A stretch of 64,000 nt of DNA from VRUE01 sp963742535 (GCA_963742535.1 CAVUMC010000002.1:1302001-1366000), one strand, 5' to 3'. Positions 16,914 to 27,157 are shown, numbered from the stretch's first letter. Translations and numbers: made by a program. The notes: a model not told the origin generated them from the sequence alone.

Positions 16914-18117
16914 ATGGCGTCACCCAACGTAGCAGGGGGCGCGGCTTCCGCCGTGCTGAAATCGCTTCTCGATTCGCCTGAGATCGGGCACTTGATCGAG
17001 GAGCTTCAGGCTACGCGCTGGACGGGCCGGCCCGGCTATCCGATCCGCACGATGATCGGGCTGGCGCTCGCCAAGTCCCTCTACGCGATCCCGACTTGGA
17101 CGAAGACGGTCGCCCTGGTGGCCGACCACTGGAAGCTGCAACGGGTTCTGGGCTGCGAGGGCAAGCCCCCCGAGCCTTTGGTCTGCCTACCGCTTTGCCG
17201 CGAAGCTGCGGGAGAACGGCGAGATGGTCGAGCGGTGCATCGACGGGGTGATCGCAGGGCTGCGGGACAAGCTCCCGAGCTACGGGACGGACCTCGCCAT
17301 CGACGCGAGCGATATGCCCGCCTACGCCAACGGCCAGCGCTACGTCTATAAGGGCGGCCCTGAACGGAACTGGCACACCGACCCGAACGCCTCTTGGGGT
17401 CACCGCTCGGCGGTCTCGACTCGCAAAGGCGGCGGCTTCTACGGCTACCGTCTCCATGCTGCCGTCTGCGCGGCGACTGACCTGCCGATTGCTTGGACGG
17501 TCGAGACCGGGAAGGCGAACGAAACGCCGTTCGTCGCTCCGCTGATCGACACGGCCCGGCGGCGCGGCGCAATGGCTGCGACCGCCGCTCTCGACAAGGG
17601 TTACGACAACAACCGCGTCTATGACGAGTGCATGGAGCGCGACTGCCTGCCGGTGATTCCGCTGCGACAGACGCCGGACGTGAAGCGAGGCGATGACGCA
17701 CCGCCGTCCTGCGAGCACGGTGCTTGGACCTTCGCTGGTTCGGATCGCAAGCGCGGCGCGTCCAAGTGGCGATGCCCGACTGGCGAGTGCCGCCCGGCCT
17801 CTACTTGGCTGAAGGCCGACCGCCTGCATCCGCTGATCCCGCGCAACTCCAAGCGCTGGAAGGCTGCCTACCGAAAGCGCGCTTCTGTCGAGCGCGAGTT
17901 CGGCCGCCTCAAGAATCAGTGGGGCTTGAAGCCGCTGCGGGTTCGCGGCTTAGATCGGGTCCGGCTCCACGCCGACCTGACGATCCTCACCCAGCTTGCC
18001 TGCGCGCTGGCGAAGGCGCGGGCCGCTATGGCCCGGCCTCCCCGGAAGCGCGGAACCCACCGGGCTGAACCACAGCGGGCTGCCACTCGATCCCGTCGAG
18101 CAATTCGGCGGGAGTGA
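16914..18117 (+). pseudogene. DDE transposase (DDE_Tnp_1 type), frame broken at a C6 run
   Basis: The first frame (from ATG 16914) carries IEELQATRWTGRPGYPIRTM and loses sense after QRVLGCEGK. The second frame continues PPSLWSAYRFAAKLRENGEM and holds the catalytic core: LAIDASDMPAYANGQ (first Asp), AALDKGYDNN (second Asp) and RASVEREFGRLKNQWG (Glu). The switch falls at the six-C run 17166-17171 and needs a +1 shift. Either programmed slippage, a one-base insertion, or a sequencing error is possible. The C-terminal 30 residues overlap the convergent XRE gene and may be read-through into flanking DNA. I could not define terminal inverted repeats. Confidence 0.8.
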
Positions 18118-18295
18118 CCGCGAGGGTCGCCGCGAGCTTGACGAGCGTGTCGATTCGCGGAGTCCGTAGACCTCTCTCCAACTGACTGATCTCGGTCCGG
18201 TGCAGCGAAGCACGGATGCCGACCTCCTCCTGACTGAGACCGGTCGCGTTTCGGCAGTCGGCAAGGTTGGCGCCGAACAACTCGGCAACGGTCAT
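18026..18295 (-). CDS. XRE-family helix-turn-helix regulator
   Basis: 89 aa. The HTH_3 fold spans residues about 8-62 (NLADCRNATGLSQEEVGIRA, LHRTEISQLERGLRTPRIDT, LVKLAATLAVTPAELLDG). Its ATG overlaps the stop of the upstream 76-aa gene by 4 nt. Its 3' end overlaps the transposase end on the other strand by 92 nt, suggesting the transposon arrived at or near the end of this gene. It probably controls its own island. Confidence 0.85.
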   Translation of the reverse strand: MTVAELFGANLADCRNATGLSQEEVGIRASLHRTEISQLERGLRTPRIDTLVKLAATLAVTPAELLDGIEWQPAVVQPGGFRASGEAGP

Positions 18296-18522
18296 ACCGC
18301 GAGCCGGTCGAAATGAAGAGCGGCGCGCGTCGGCAAGACCGTCGCTCCCTCTCGGCGCAGCAGACCCGCTCCGTGCAGGTCGCGCATGGCGCGCTCTACA
18401 TCGTCATCAGTGCCGACCTCTCGCTCTATCTCGCTGGCCGCGAGGAGGGCCGGGTGCTGGTCGAGAACCAGGCTTAGAACGGCTCGCTGAGTAACCGCGT
18501 CGTCGGTACGGTGGTCGAGCAC
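18292..18522 (-). CDS. Small winged-helix-like protein paired with the XRE regulator
   Basis: 76 aa from GTG 18522, with GGGAGGT 8 nt upstream. The sequence TQRAVLSLVLDQHPALLAAS, EIEREVGTDDDVERAMRDLH and GAGLLRREGATVLPTRAALH reads as a winged helix. It is translationally coupled to the XRE gene (ATGA overlap). I recall the same two-gene pairing recurring in Thermoleophilia genomes, probably on mobile DNA, but the function is not known. Confidence 0.75.
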   Translation of the reverse strand: MLDHRTDDAVTQRAVLSLVLDQHPALLAASEIEREVGTDDDVERAMRDLHGAGLLRREGATVLPTRAALHFDRLAV

Positions 18523-18545
18523 GGGGACTTACCTCCCTTTGCCAC

Positions 18546-18587
18546 GGCCCCGGGGGCGTTCCACCGCTCGCCGGGGCCACTTTTTGA
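18546..18587 (+). terminator. Rho-independent terminator-like hairpin, right flank of the island
   Basis: ggccccgg (18546-18553) pairs perfectly with ccggggcc (18571-18578) and is followed by ACTTTTTG. It is the inverted relative of the hairpin at 16860-16890 and may mark the island edge. The 90 nt beyond, up to the next gene end, show no gene. Confidence 0.55.
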
Positions 18588-18675
18588 AATGGACCCGGCG
18601 AACCTGAACTACTCAGCGATCAACGGCAAGCGTTTCGCTAGCCGTTTCGTCAATCCCTCCTAAGCCGGGATCAGC

Positions 18676-19623
<948 letters not shown>

Positions 19624-19769
19624 CGCCGCGGATGCTATCGACCGGGCGCAATCGGGGTCAGGCGACGACTTTCGTGCAATTTGCGTCGATTGACTGCCGG
19701 TAAAGCGTCCAGAAGGGGGGCGAGTTTTGCGCTTGCCCCGGATTGTCCCGGCCCGTGGAAGCGCAAGGG

Positions 19770-21005
19770 ATGACGACAGACGAGGCCGCGCGCAAGCGCG
19801 CCGCGATCGAAATGATCGCCAGGCATGAGGCAGCCTTAAAACGCACCGCCCGTCGCTATTCCTTCAACACCGCGGATGCCGATGACGCTTACCAGCGCGC
19901 GCTCGAGATCGCCCTGACCAAAGCGCCGACCACCGACCCGCGAGAACTGATCCGCTGGACCCAGACCGTGACCAAGCACGAGGCGCTCGCGGTGCGGCAG
20001 AGCCGCGAGAAGCTGCTCGGCTACCAGCCGAAGCGCGAAGGCGAAGAACTCGATCCGGTGGCGGCGATTCCCGCCAGGGGAGCCGGTCCCGACGAGCAGG
20101 CGGAGCGACGCGAGGACGTCGCCCGCAGCCGCGAGGCGCTGCAGGCACTGAAGCCGGCCGAGCTGCGGGCCCTGGGCCTCCTCGCAGAGGGCTATTCCTA
20201 CGCCGAGATCGGTGAGATGACCGGCTGGACCCGGACCAAAATCAACCGGCTTCTGGCTGAGGGTCGCGCTCACTTTCGCAGCCTCGTCGCCAGCAGCGAA
20301 AACGGCGGGCGCTGCCGCGAGCTACAGCCACTGCTCTCCGCCTTCTGCGATGGGGAGGCGGACTCGCGCGACGTCACGACCGTGCGTGAGCACTTGCGAG
20401 CGTGCACGCACTGTCGTGCGACAGTGCGCACCTACCGGGCGGCGCCGCGGATCGCCGGGGCCCTGCTGCCGCTGCTCCCACCCTCCCGCTCCCTGCTGGA
20501 TCGGGCCCAGGAGCTCGCCGGCAATCTCTGGTCACGCTTGCCGGGCACCAGCGGCGAATCGGTCACCACCCAAGTTGCCGCAGCCGGTGGATCGCGCGGT
20601 GCCGGCATGGCCGCGCTCGCCAAGCTGCTGACCGTCTGCGCCGGTGCCGCAGGTGGCGCTGCCTGCGTGGCCACCGGGGTCCTGCCGGCTCCTCTACTGG
20701 AGCACGATCGCGCTGCAAAGCCGGCAGCGACGCGTCCCGCTGCCGCGGAGACGGCGCAGAGCGCCGCGGTCGAATACGAGCCGGCGCCCGCCCCCGAAGC
20801 CGAAACCGTCCCGGACCACGAAGAGAAGCCACATGCGCAGAAACACGAACAGCCTGCGTCGGAAACAGCGGCAGCGCCGGAAAGCAGCGAAGCCTCGGCC
20901 GGGGCGATCGAATACGAACCGCCGCCCCCGGTCGAATCCGCGCCACCGACCACCAGCGAAGCATCTTCGAGCAGCGGCTCGGCCGCGGGGGAGTTTGGCC
21001 CGTGA
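19770..21005 (+). CDS. ECF-like sigma factor fused to zinc-finger anti-sigma domain and membrane anchor
   Basis: 411 aa from ATG 19770; an earlier TTG frame adds nine residues. Residues about 10-80 resemble sigma region 2 (ADDAYQRALEIALTKAPTTD). Residues about 125-180 are region 4 with HTH (LLAEGYSYAEIGEMTGWTRT, KINRLLAEGRAHFRSL). A zf-HC2 motif follows (CDGEADSRDVTTVREHLRAC, THC) at about 195-225. Then comes a hydrophobic helix near 290-315 (GMAALAKLLTVCAGAAGGAA) and a long Glu/Pro/Ala-rich tail expected outside. Sigma and HC2 anti-sigma domains are normally separate proteins. Its stop overlaps the GTG of the secreted gene below. Confidence 0.82.
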   Translation: MTTDEAARKRAAIEMIARHEAALKRTARRYSFNTADADDAYQRALEIALTKAPTTDPRELIRWTQTVTKHEALAVRQSREKLLGYQPKREGEELDPVAAIPARGAGPDEQAERREDVARSREALQALKPAELRALGLLAEGYSYAEIGEMTGWTRTKINRLLAEGRAHFRSLVASSENGGRCRELQPLLSAFCDGEADSRDVTTVREHLRACTHCRATVRTYRAAPRIAGALLPLLPPSRSLLDRAQELAGNLWSRLPGTSGESVTTQVAAAGGSRGAGMAALAKLLTVCAGAAGGAACVATGVLPAPLLEHDRAAKPAATRPAAAETAQSAAVEYEPAPAPEAETVPDHEEKPHAQKHEQPASETAAAPESSEASAGAIEYEPPPPVESAPPTTSEASSSSGSAAGEFGP

Positions 21006-23008
21006 GCACCGCGCGCGAGCGCAGTGCAACGCGTTTCGGAGCCCAGGGGACTCGAAAACGTTGCACCGTGGCGGTGGTCGTCTCGGCGATCGCGTTATCT
21101 CTCGCCTCGGGCGCGGCAGCAGCACCGCGGCCGCAGGGCCTCAGCGTCTCCGGCGGCGAGGAAAACTGGCACCCGGCGCAGGCCTTCGCCCTCAGTTGGA
21201 CCAACCCAAGCCCGATTGCCGCCGCTCGCTATCGCCTGCTCGGTCCCTCCGGCGAAGTCCTGATCGGCGAGACGCGGCTCCCCTGGCCCGCAACCTCAGT
21301 CGAACACCTCACCGTCCCACCGCGACCTGGCATCTACACCGCCGAGGTCCGACTCGAGGACGGCGCCGGCGCCGTAGGCGAGGCGGCCACGGCGAAGCTT
21401 CGCTTCGATGATGCGCGGCCGTCCGGCATCGAAGCGAAGCCGCCGGGCGAATGGCTGGGTCGCTCGTCCTTCCCCTACGTCCTGCGGCTGAGCCATCCCG
21501 CCAACCCGCAGCCGCTCTCGGATATCGGCGGCTACGCGGTGACGATCGACAACTCTCCCGCTGGTCATCCCTGTCCGAGCGGCCGCTGCGGTGCCGCGAG
21601 CCTCGAAGCCCGTGGGGGCATCGGCTTCGACACGATCGAGGTTCCCGAGCTGCCGGAGGGGACGAACTACATCCACGCGGTGGCGGTTTCGGGGGCCGGC
21701 ATTGCCTCTGCCGTGGCCGGCCACACGGTGATTCGCGTCGATACGAGCGACCCCCACACGATCCTCGAAGGGGTGCCGGATGGTTGGCGCAACGCGCCAG
21801 TGCGGCTAACGGCACGAGCAAATGACTCAGCTTCCGGGATGACACTTGGCGGACCCGGCATCCAACCCTTGACGGCGATCCGCATCGATGGCGGTGCGCC
21901 GATGGTCGCGGCCGGGGCGAGCGTCAGTACGACCGTGATCGACTCCGGTGTGCACGTCATCGCCTACTACGCTCGCGATGCCGCCGGCAACACCAACGAT
22001 GGCGGCGTCTCCGACGGGCACCCGAACTATCCCCCAGCGACCGCGGTCGTGAAGATCGACCGCGATCCACCGAGCGTGGCTTTCTCCGTCAGTCAAGATC
22101 CCGCCGATCCGGAGCGGCTTGAAGCACGGGTCGCTGACTTCGGCTCCGGCATCGACCCCAGCCGCGGTTCGATCGAAGTGCGTGGCGCGAGCACTGGCCA
22201 CCGCTTTGAGCCGCTCCCGACCGAGGCCAGTGGCGACGTTCTCCGCGCCCGCTGGGACTCGAGCGCCTACCCGGCCGGGGAGTACGAGTTCCGCGCCACC
22301 GCCTATGACAGGGCGGGAAACTTGGCGCGCAGCTCAACTCGCGCCAATGGGACAGCGATGCGACTGAACGGACCGCTGAAGCTGCCGGTCAAGCTCCTCA
22401 CCAGCTCCGGCGGGCGCACCGTGCGCTACGGAAGGGGAGTCTGGTTCGGCGGACGCCTGCTGACCGGCCGCCGCACGCCGCTGGCCGGCGCCACGGTGCG
22501 GGTCGTCGAGAGCTTCGTCGCCGGCGCTACCCCTCGCCAGCGAGTGACGACGGTGAGAAGCGAAGGCGACGGGCACTTCGGCCTGCGCCTGGTGCCAGGT
22601 CCGAGCCGACAGGTGAGCGCTCAGGTGATGCCGACGGCTACAAATAGAGGCGCGAGCAGTCAGACGCTGGAGATCTCGGTCAACACCCGCGTCGCCCTGC
22701 GGGTCTCATCTTCGGTGGCCCAGATTGGCGGACGGCCGATCGTCCTGCTGGGCCGGGTCGCGCACACCGGCTCTTCAGTGCCGGTGGACGGCAAGGTCGT
22801 GCAACTCCAGTTCCGCCTACCGGGCCTGCCCTGGCGAGAGTTCAGGACCGTGCGCAGCGACGCTTCCGGGCACTTCCGCTACGCCTATCGCTTCAGCGAC
22901 GACGACAGCCGCGGCGCCCGCTTCCAGTTCAGGGCCTACGCACCGGCGCAAGCCGGCTGGCCGTTCGAGCCAGCCGGCTCACTGCCGGTGTCAGTACTAG
23001 GTGCCTAG
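21002..23008 (+). CDS. Secreted Ig-like / bacterial surface protein coupled to the sigma gene
   Basis: 668 aa from GTG 21002, overlapping the sigma stop by 4 nt (GTGA); the open frame extends further upstream, but only as a shadow of the sigma gene. An export signal lies at residues about 20-42 (VAVVVSAIALSLASGAAAAP). The mature chain is a run of beta-sandwich units with phrases like YRLLGPSGEVLIGE, IAYYARDAAGNTND and YEFRATAYDRAGNLARSSTR (Ig/CARDB-like), then a carboxypeptidase-regulatory-like part (RTPLAGATVRVVESF). Coupling to the membrane sigma fusion suggests it is the target, ligand or sensor partner. No enzyme motif is seen. Confidence 0.8.
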   Translation: MSTARERSATRFGAQGTRKRCTVAVVVSAIALSLASGAAAAPRPQGLSVSGGEENWHPAQAFALSWTNPSPIAAARYRLLGPSGEVLIGETRLPWPATSVEHLTVPPRPGIYTAEVRLEDGAGAVGEAATAKLRFDDARPSGIEAKPPGEWLGRSSFPYVLRLSHPANPQPLSDIGGYAVTIDNSPAGHPCPSGRCGAASLEARGGIGFDTIEVPELPEGTNYIHAVAVSGAGIASAVAGHTVIRVDTSDPHTILEGVPDGWRNAPVRLTARANDSASGMTLGGPGIQPLTAIRIDGGAPMVAAGASVSTTVIDSGVHVIAYYARDAAGNTNDGGVSDGHPNYPPATAVVKIDRDPPSVAFSVSQDPADPERLEARVADFGSGIDPSRGSIEVRGASTGHRFEPLPTEASGDVLRARWDSSAYPAGEYEFRATAYDRAGNLARSSTRANGTAMRLNGPLKLPVKLLTSSGGRTVRYGRGVWFGGRLLTGRRTPLAGATVRVVESFVAGATPRQRVTTVRSEGDGHFGLRLVPGPSRQVSAQVMPTATNRGASSQTLEISVNTRVALRVSSSVAQIGGRPIVLLGRVAHTGSSVPVDGKVVQLQFRLPGLPWREFRTVRSDASGHFRYAYRFSDDDSRGARFQFRAYAPAQAGWPFEPAGSLPVSVLGA

Positions 23009-23012
23009 TGCC

Positions 23013-23417
23013 CTAGACGGGCAGAAGGTCGACGGCCTTGCGTACGCGATCCTGAAGGTCGTCGCGATTGCGCTTGATCGTCGTCTCGACCGTGCGCTGG
23101 CGCTTGCGCGCCTCGCGCTCGACTCGGTTGCGGGTCTTGCGTGCCTCGGTGGTGGCACGACGACGCGCGGTAGCACCGCGACGCTCGGTTCGTTTAGCCC
23201 GGCGGCGCAGCTCGGTGCGGTAGGACTTGAACTGTTTTTCGGCAGCGTCGCGGCCGGTGAACGGCTCAACCAGCTCAGTCACCCGGTCGGTGACGGCGAG
23301 GACTGCGCCGACGGGGAAGTCGACGGCGGTCTCGGCGACGCTGCGCGTCTGGCCTTTCGAAGCTGTCGTGCTTTTAGCTTTCGAAGTGGAGCTTTTGCTC
23401 CCATTGGTGCTTGCCAT
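23013..23417 (-). CDS. Basic coiled-coil protein behind tandem SOS boxes
   Basis: 134 aa from ATG 23417 (MASTNGSKSS); longer in-frame starts would run into the LexA boxes. A Ser/Thr/Lys-rich N-tail is followed by AETAVDFPVGAVLAVTDRVT and then a long Arg/Lys-rich helix (RRRAKRTERRGATARRRA and onward). The layout recalls histone-H1-like or phasin-like proteins. I recall similar sequences as conserved unknowns in this group. Two GAAC-N4-GTTC motifs lie 65-92 nt upstream, so damage induction is likely. DNA binding is inference from charge. Confidence 0.75.
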   Translation of the reverse strand: MASTNGSKSSTSKAKSTTASKGQTRSVAETAVDFPVGAVLAVTDRVTELVEPFTGRDAAEKQFKSYRTELRRRAKRTERRGATARRRATTEARKTRNRVEREARKRQRTVETTIKRNRDDLQDRVRKAVDLLPV

Positions 23418-23480
23418 GTTGGGTGGGGGTCCCTTCGGTTGGCGGTTTGCGGCTTGCTTGGGGGGGTTCGCGAGTGTAAC

Positions 23481-23509
23481 GAACATACGTTCTCTGCGAA
23501 CAAACGTTC
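23481..23509 (-). promoter_or_regulatory. Tandem LexA (SOS/Cheo) boxes
   Basis: GAACATACGTTC (23481-23492) and GAACAAACGTTC (23498-23509) both match the Gram-positive/actinobacterial LexA consensus GAAC-N4-GTTC exactly, 17 nt apart start to start. They lie directly upstream of the leftward basic-protein gene and after the stop of the phosphatase gene, so the basic protein is the obvious target. Confidence 0.8.
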
Positions 23510-23531
23510 TTAACCCCGAAGAGAGCCGCGG

Positions 23532-24353
23532 TTACTGCGTTGACCGAGCAATCGCCAAAGCCTGCTCCCCAGCGGCCGCGGCAAAGGTGTAGCGGACGTC
23601 CAGTCCCAGCGGCGCCGCCTCGAGCGAGTCATCGGCGAAGCTCACCTGCCCACCTGCCTCACGCACGATCAGCTGCGTCGCCGCCGCGTCGACCGAGCGG
23701 CAGGGACGCAGGCCGATCATCGCATCGAAGCGCCCCGCCGCCACATAGGCGGCCGTGATCGCGATCGAGCCGACGACGCGGATGCGATAGACGCGGCCAT
23801 TGAGCGCGGCAAGCGCAGTGGCGGCCTGCTCGGGTTCAGCAGCCTCGAGGCCGAGCACCTCGATCTTCTCGCCGTCGGGGCCGACACTGATCGCCTCGCC
23901 GTCCAGCGTCGCCCCCTCGCCGCGCCGCGCGGCGAACTCCTCGTCAGCGCCGAAGTCATGGACGAAGCCGAACTCGACCGCGGCCATCGAATCCTCGCGG
24001 GCGACGGCGATGCTGAGGCTGTGCGAGGGCAGGGTGCGGCGGGCGTTGAGCGAGCCATCGATCGGGTCGATGACGACACGAGCTGGGCCGCCACCGCCGA
24101 ACTCCACCTCCCCGCGCTCCTCGGAAACGGCGACGAAGGAGGCCCCCTGCGCCGCCAGGGCGTCGAGCTCGGCGAAGACGATGTCCTCGCAGCGGCGATC
24201 GATCACCAGCGTGTGGTCGCCGCCCTCCCCCACGCCCTCATAGACGGTGCGCGCCTCGATACCCCGCACCGAAGCGAAGATCTCGCGCTGCGCAGCGACG
24301 GCGCGGCGGCAAATTCCCAGCCAGTCTGCGGAGAAAACGTCCATGCCGGTCAT
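23532..24353 (-). CDS. Inositol-monophosphatase-family phosphatase
   Basis: 273 aa from ATG 24353 (MTGMDVFS); ATG 24344 is also possible. IMPase/FBPase fold: metal-binding VIDPIDGSLNARRTLP (variant of DPLDGTxN; Ser replaces Thr), ahead of it FVAVSEERGEVEF (SEE). The C-terminal GSIAITAAYVAAGRFDAMIG and CRSVDAAATQLIVREAGGQV carry the second metal Asp (SVDAAA). Likely substrates are inositol phosphate or a sugar phosphate. The gene is divergent from the helicase gene, with 34 nt between the starts. Confidence 0.85.
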   Translation of the reverse strand: MTGMDVFSADWLGICRRAVAAQREIFASVRGIEARTVYEGVGEGGDHTLVIDRRCEDIVFAELDALAAQGASFVAVSEERGEVEFGGGGPARVVIDPIDGSLNARRTLPSHSLSIAVAREDSMAAVEFGFVHDFGADEEFAARRGEGATLDGEAISVGPDGEKIEVLGLEAAEPEQAATALAALNGRVYRIRVVGSIAITAAYVAAGRFDAMIGLRPCRSVDAAATQLIVREAGGQVSFADDSLEAAPLGLDVRYTFAAAAGEQALAIARSTQ

Positions 24354-24387
24354 CCTATGGAGGCCGCCCACTCGCTAGCGTTGGACC

Positions 24388-27149
24388 ATGCTCGCTTTGG
24401 CCGAGGAACAGCAACGCGCGGTCGCCCACGAAGAGGGTCCGCTGCTTCTCGCCGGCCCTCCTGGCAGCGGCAAGACCGAGGCCCTGGCGCGGCGTTTTGC
24501 ACGGCTGGTCGAGGACGGTATCGCCGCCGATCGGATTCTCGTCTTCAGCGCGACGCCTGCCACCTCGGTCCGCCTAGGCCAACGAGTGGAAGCGCTACTG
24601 GACGGGCCTTTCGAGGAGCTCTGGATCGGCACCTGGGACGAGCTCGGCGAGCGCTTGCTGCGCCGGCACTCGACCGCCGCGGGTTTGGCTCCCTTCTTCG
24701 ACGTGCTCGGCCCGGCCGAGCGGCTGGCGATGTTGCTCGAGCGGCTCGATGAGCTGCCCTTGCGCAACCACGAGATCCGCGGCAATCCGGCCGGTCTTCT
24801 CGCCCGGCTGATCAAGCAGGTAGACGAGCTCAAGGTAGGTACAGAGCCTCCCGAGCCCGACCTGGCCGAGTTCTGCGCCGCCCACGACCGCATCCTCGCC
24901 GAATCCGGCAACCTCGACCGCGCTGACGTCTTCCTTTCGCTGACCAAGCTGCTCGACGAGCGCGCCGACGTTCGTGCCGAGATCGCGACTCGCTTCGCCC
25001 ACGTCATGGTCGATGAGTACGAGGATGCGACGGCCTCTCAGCGCTCGATCCTGAACAAGCTGGCGCAGGAGGTCCCGAATCACCTCTACGCCGAAAACGC
25101 CCCGTTCGCGGTGGGCGCTCTTGTCCTCAATCAAGTATTTCGCGATCCCGAGGTGCGTCGATGGCGCTGCGACAACGAGCGCGCTCAGGCGCAGGCCGTG
25201 GCGCGAGAAGCTGAGCACTTGCTTGCCACCGGTACCCCGCCGGAGGCGATCTGCGTCCTGGTCGAGAACCCGGCGACCGACGGCGGGCCGGTCGCGGCGG
25301 CAATGGAGGAACGTGGCATCCCCTTCCACGTGGCGGGCCCTGCGGCCCTCTTCCAGCGCCCTGAGGTGCGTGACGCGATTGCCTGGCTGCGGGTGCTCGC
25401 CCAGCCCGACGACTCACCGGCGGCGGCGCGGGCCCTGACCCGGCCGCCGATCGAGCTGCGCGCCGCCGACCTGGCGCGGCTGACGACGATCGCCCGGCGG
25501 CGCAAGGTCGACATGGTCTCGGCCTGCGAGGCAGCACTGGAAAGCCCCCAGATCCCACCCGAGGGGAGGGAGCGGATCCAGGCCTTCCTCAAGCTCTACG
25601 GGGAAGCCTCGACGGCGCTGGAGGAACGGCGCGCCGACGTCTTCGTCCGCCGCCTGATCGAGCGCGTCGGCCTGCGCCGCCAACGGCTCTTCGCCGCCGA
25701 GCCCGAGGTGGCGGAGCGCCTGCTAGCCCTCTCCCGTCTGGCCGAGCTGGCCTCGGTCTGGCCCGGCGCGAAGCCCACGGCTCGACCCGCGATTTCGTCC
25801 GTTATCTGAGCGCCGTCGCCGAGGCCGGAGTCGAGCCTGCCGGCGGTGAGGAGCCGCCGGCGCGGGGCGCAGTCCAGGGACTCGGCCGCGCCGCAGCCAA
25901 GGGAACGAGTTTCGAGCACGTCTTCGTACTCAGCGCCGAGAGCGAGGGCGTGCAGGCAGACAAAGCCCTGGTGGTTTCCCGCGTCGACAGCGAGCCGGGT
26001 GAGGGAGACCAGCCCGAGGAACATCAGGAAGAGGAGCTCTTCGGCCCCGCCGAGGGCCTCCACGCCACCTACCGCAAGCTGCGCGAGGAGGTGCTCGAGG
26101 CAACCTGGAAGGCGGGGCGGGAGCTCTCGGAGCCGCGCCTCGACACGGTGGTCGACGTCAACCGGGCGATCGCCCGCCACCTCGAGCTGCTGAAGCTGGC
26201 GGCGCTGGCGCAGCGGCCGGGAGAGGAGGCGACGGCCGAGGCGATCGCGGCGGTGAACGGGCTGCTGCGGCAGGTGGCGACGCCAGAACAACAGACCGAG
26301 CTGGACGCCTCGCCGCTCGACTCCTATCTGCTCGGCTCCGAGCGCGAGCGGGACGGGCGCCGCCGCCTGATCGCGGCCCGTCACGAGCCCTCGCTGGAAG
26401 CCTTCTTGCCGCGCCGCGGCGACGGCGCGCTCAGTCTCTCCGCCTCCGATCTCGACCTCTACCTGACCTGCCCGCTCAAGTACAAGTTCAGGCGCGTCTT
26501 CGGCATCCCCCAGGAGCCGACGATCAACCAGCGCTTTGGGATCCTCGTCCACAACGTGCTCGAGCGCTTCCACAAGGAAGCTGCCGAGGGCGAGGAAGAC
26601 GGGGTCGAGCGACTGATGGACCTCTTCGAGGCCGGCTGGCGGCGCTCGGGCTTCGGCACCAGCGACGACGAGCTGCAGTTCCGCGACCGCGCCCGCAACG
26701 CGATGCGTCTCTACTGGGAACGCGAGCAGGAATCCGAAGGCGAGCCGGTCTGGCTGGAGCGCAAGTTCGACATCCGCATCGGACCCCACCACGTGCGCGG
26801 TCGCGTCGATCGCGTCGATCGCCTGCCCGACGGCAGCCACGAGCTGATCGATTACAAGACCGGCGAACGCAAGAGCGAGGCGGCTCTGGAGAACGACCTG
26901 CAGCTCGCCCTCTATCGGCTCGCCGCCCGCGAGGCCTGGGACATCGAGGCGGGCAAGGGCAGCTACTACTACGTGCTCGATGCGGAGAAGGTCGCCGCGC
27001 CGACCAAGCCCGACGACGCCGAGCGGGTCGAGCGCACCGTGCTCTCAGTCGGCGAGGGGGTGCTCAGCCAGGACTTCGAGCCGCGGCCGGCGCCAACCAC
27101 CTGCGGCTGGTGCGACTACCGCCTGATCTGCCCGGCAGCGGAGATCTAA
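24388..27149 (+). pseudogene. UvrD/REP-like helicase with C-terminal Fe-S PD-(D/E)XK nuclease, one frame break
   Basis: The first frame (24388 on) has Walker A AGPPGSGKTEALARR and the Walker B-like MVDEYEDATASQRSIL. It stops at 25809 after TARPAISSVI. The second frame resumes at GSTRDFVRYLSAVAEAG and carries the nuclease: LSASDLDLYLTCPLKYKFRR (first Cys), HELIDYKTGE (catalytic D-x-K) and TTCGWCDYRLICP (last Cys cluster), an AddB/AdnB-type Fe-S nuclease of about 920 aa in total. The break lies near 25772-25782. The canonical GDxxQxIYxFRGA helicase motif is missing; the equivalent region reads AENAPFAVGALVLNQVF. Either a real lesion or a sequencing indel is possible. Confidence 0.8.
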
Positions 27150-27157
27150 GGATCCGG

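Noticed and set aside
16666..16923. 85-codon minus-strand frame upstream of the Panacea operon
   Set aside because: No ribosome site, no recognisable fold, runs through a hairpin; more likely promoter DNA.
18593..18675. Possible attachment site or tRNA remnant right of the island
   Set aside because: No tRNA-like fold or direct repeat with the left flank could be seen; nothing to support an att site.
25750..25810. Programmed frameshift in the helicase-nuclease gene
   Set aside because: No homopolymer or slippery heptamer sits at the break; an indel or lesion is more likely.
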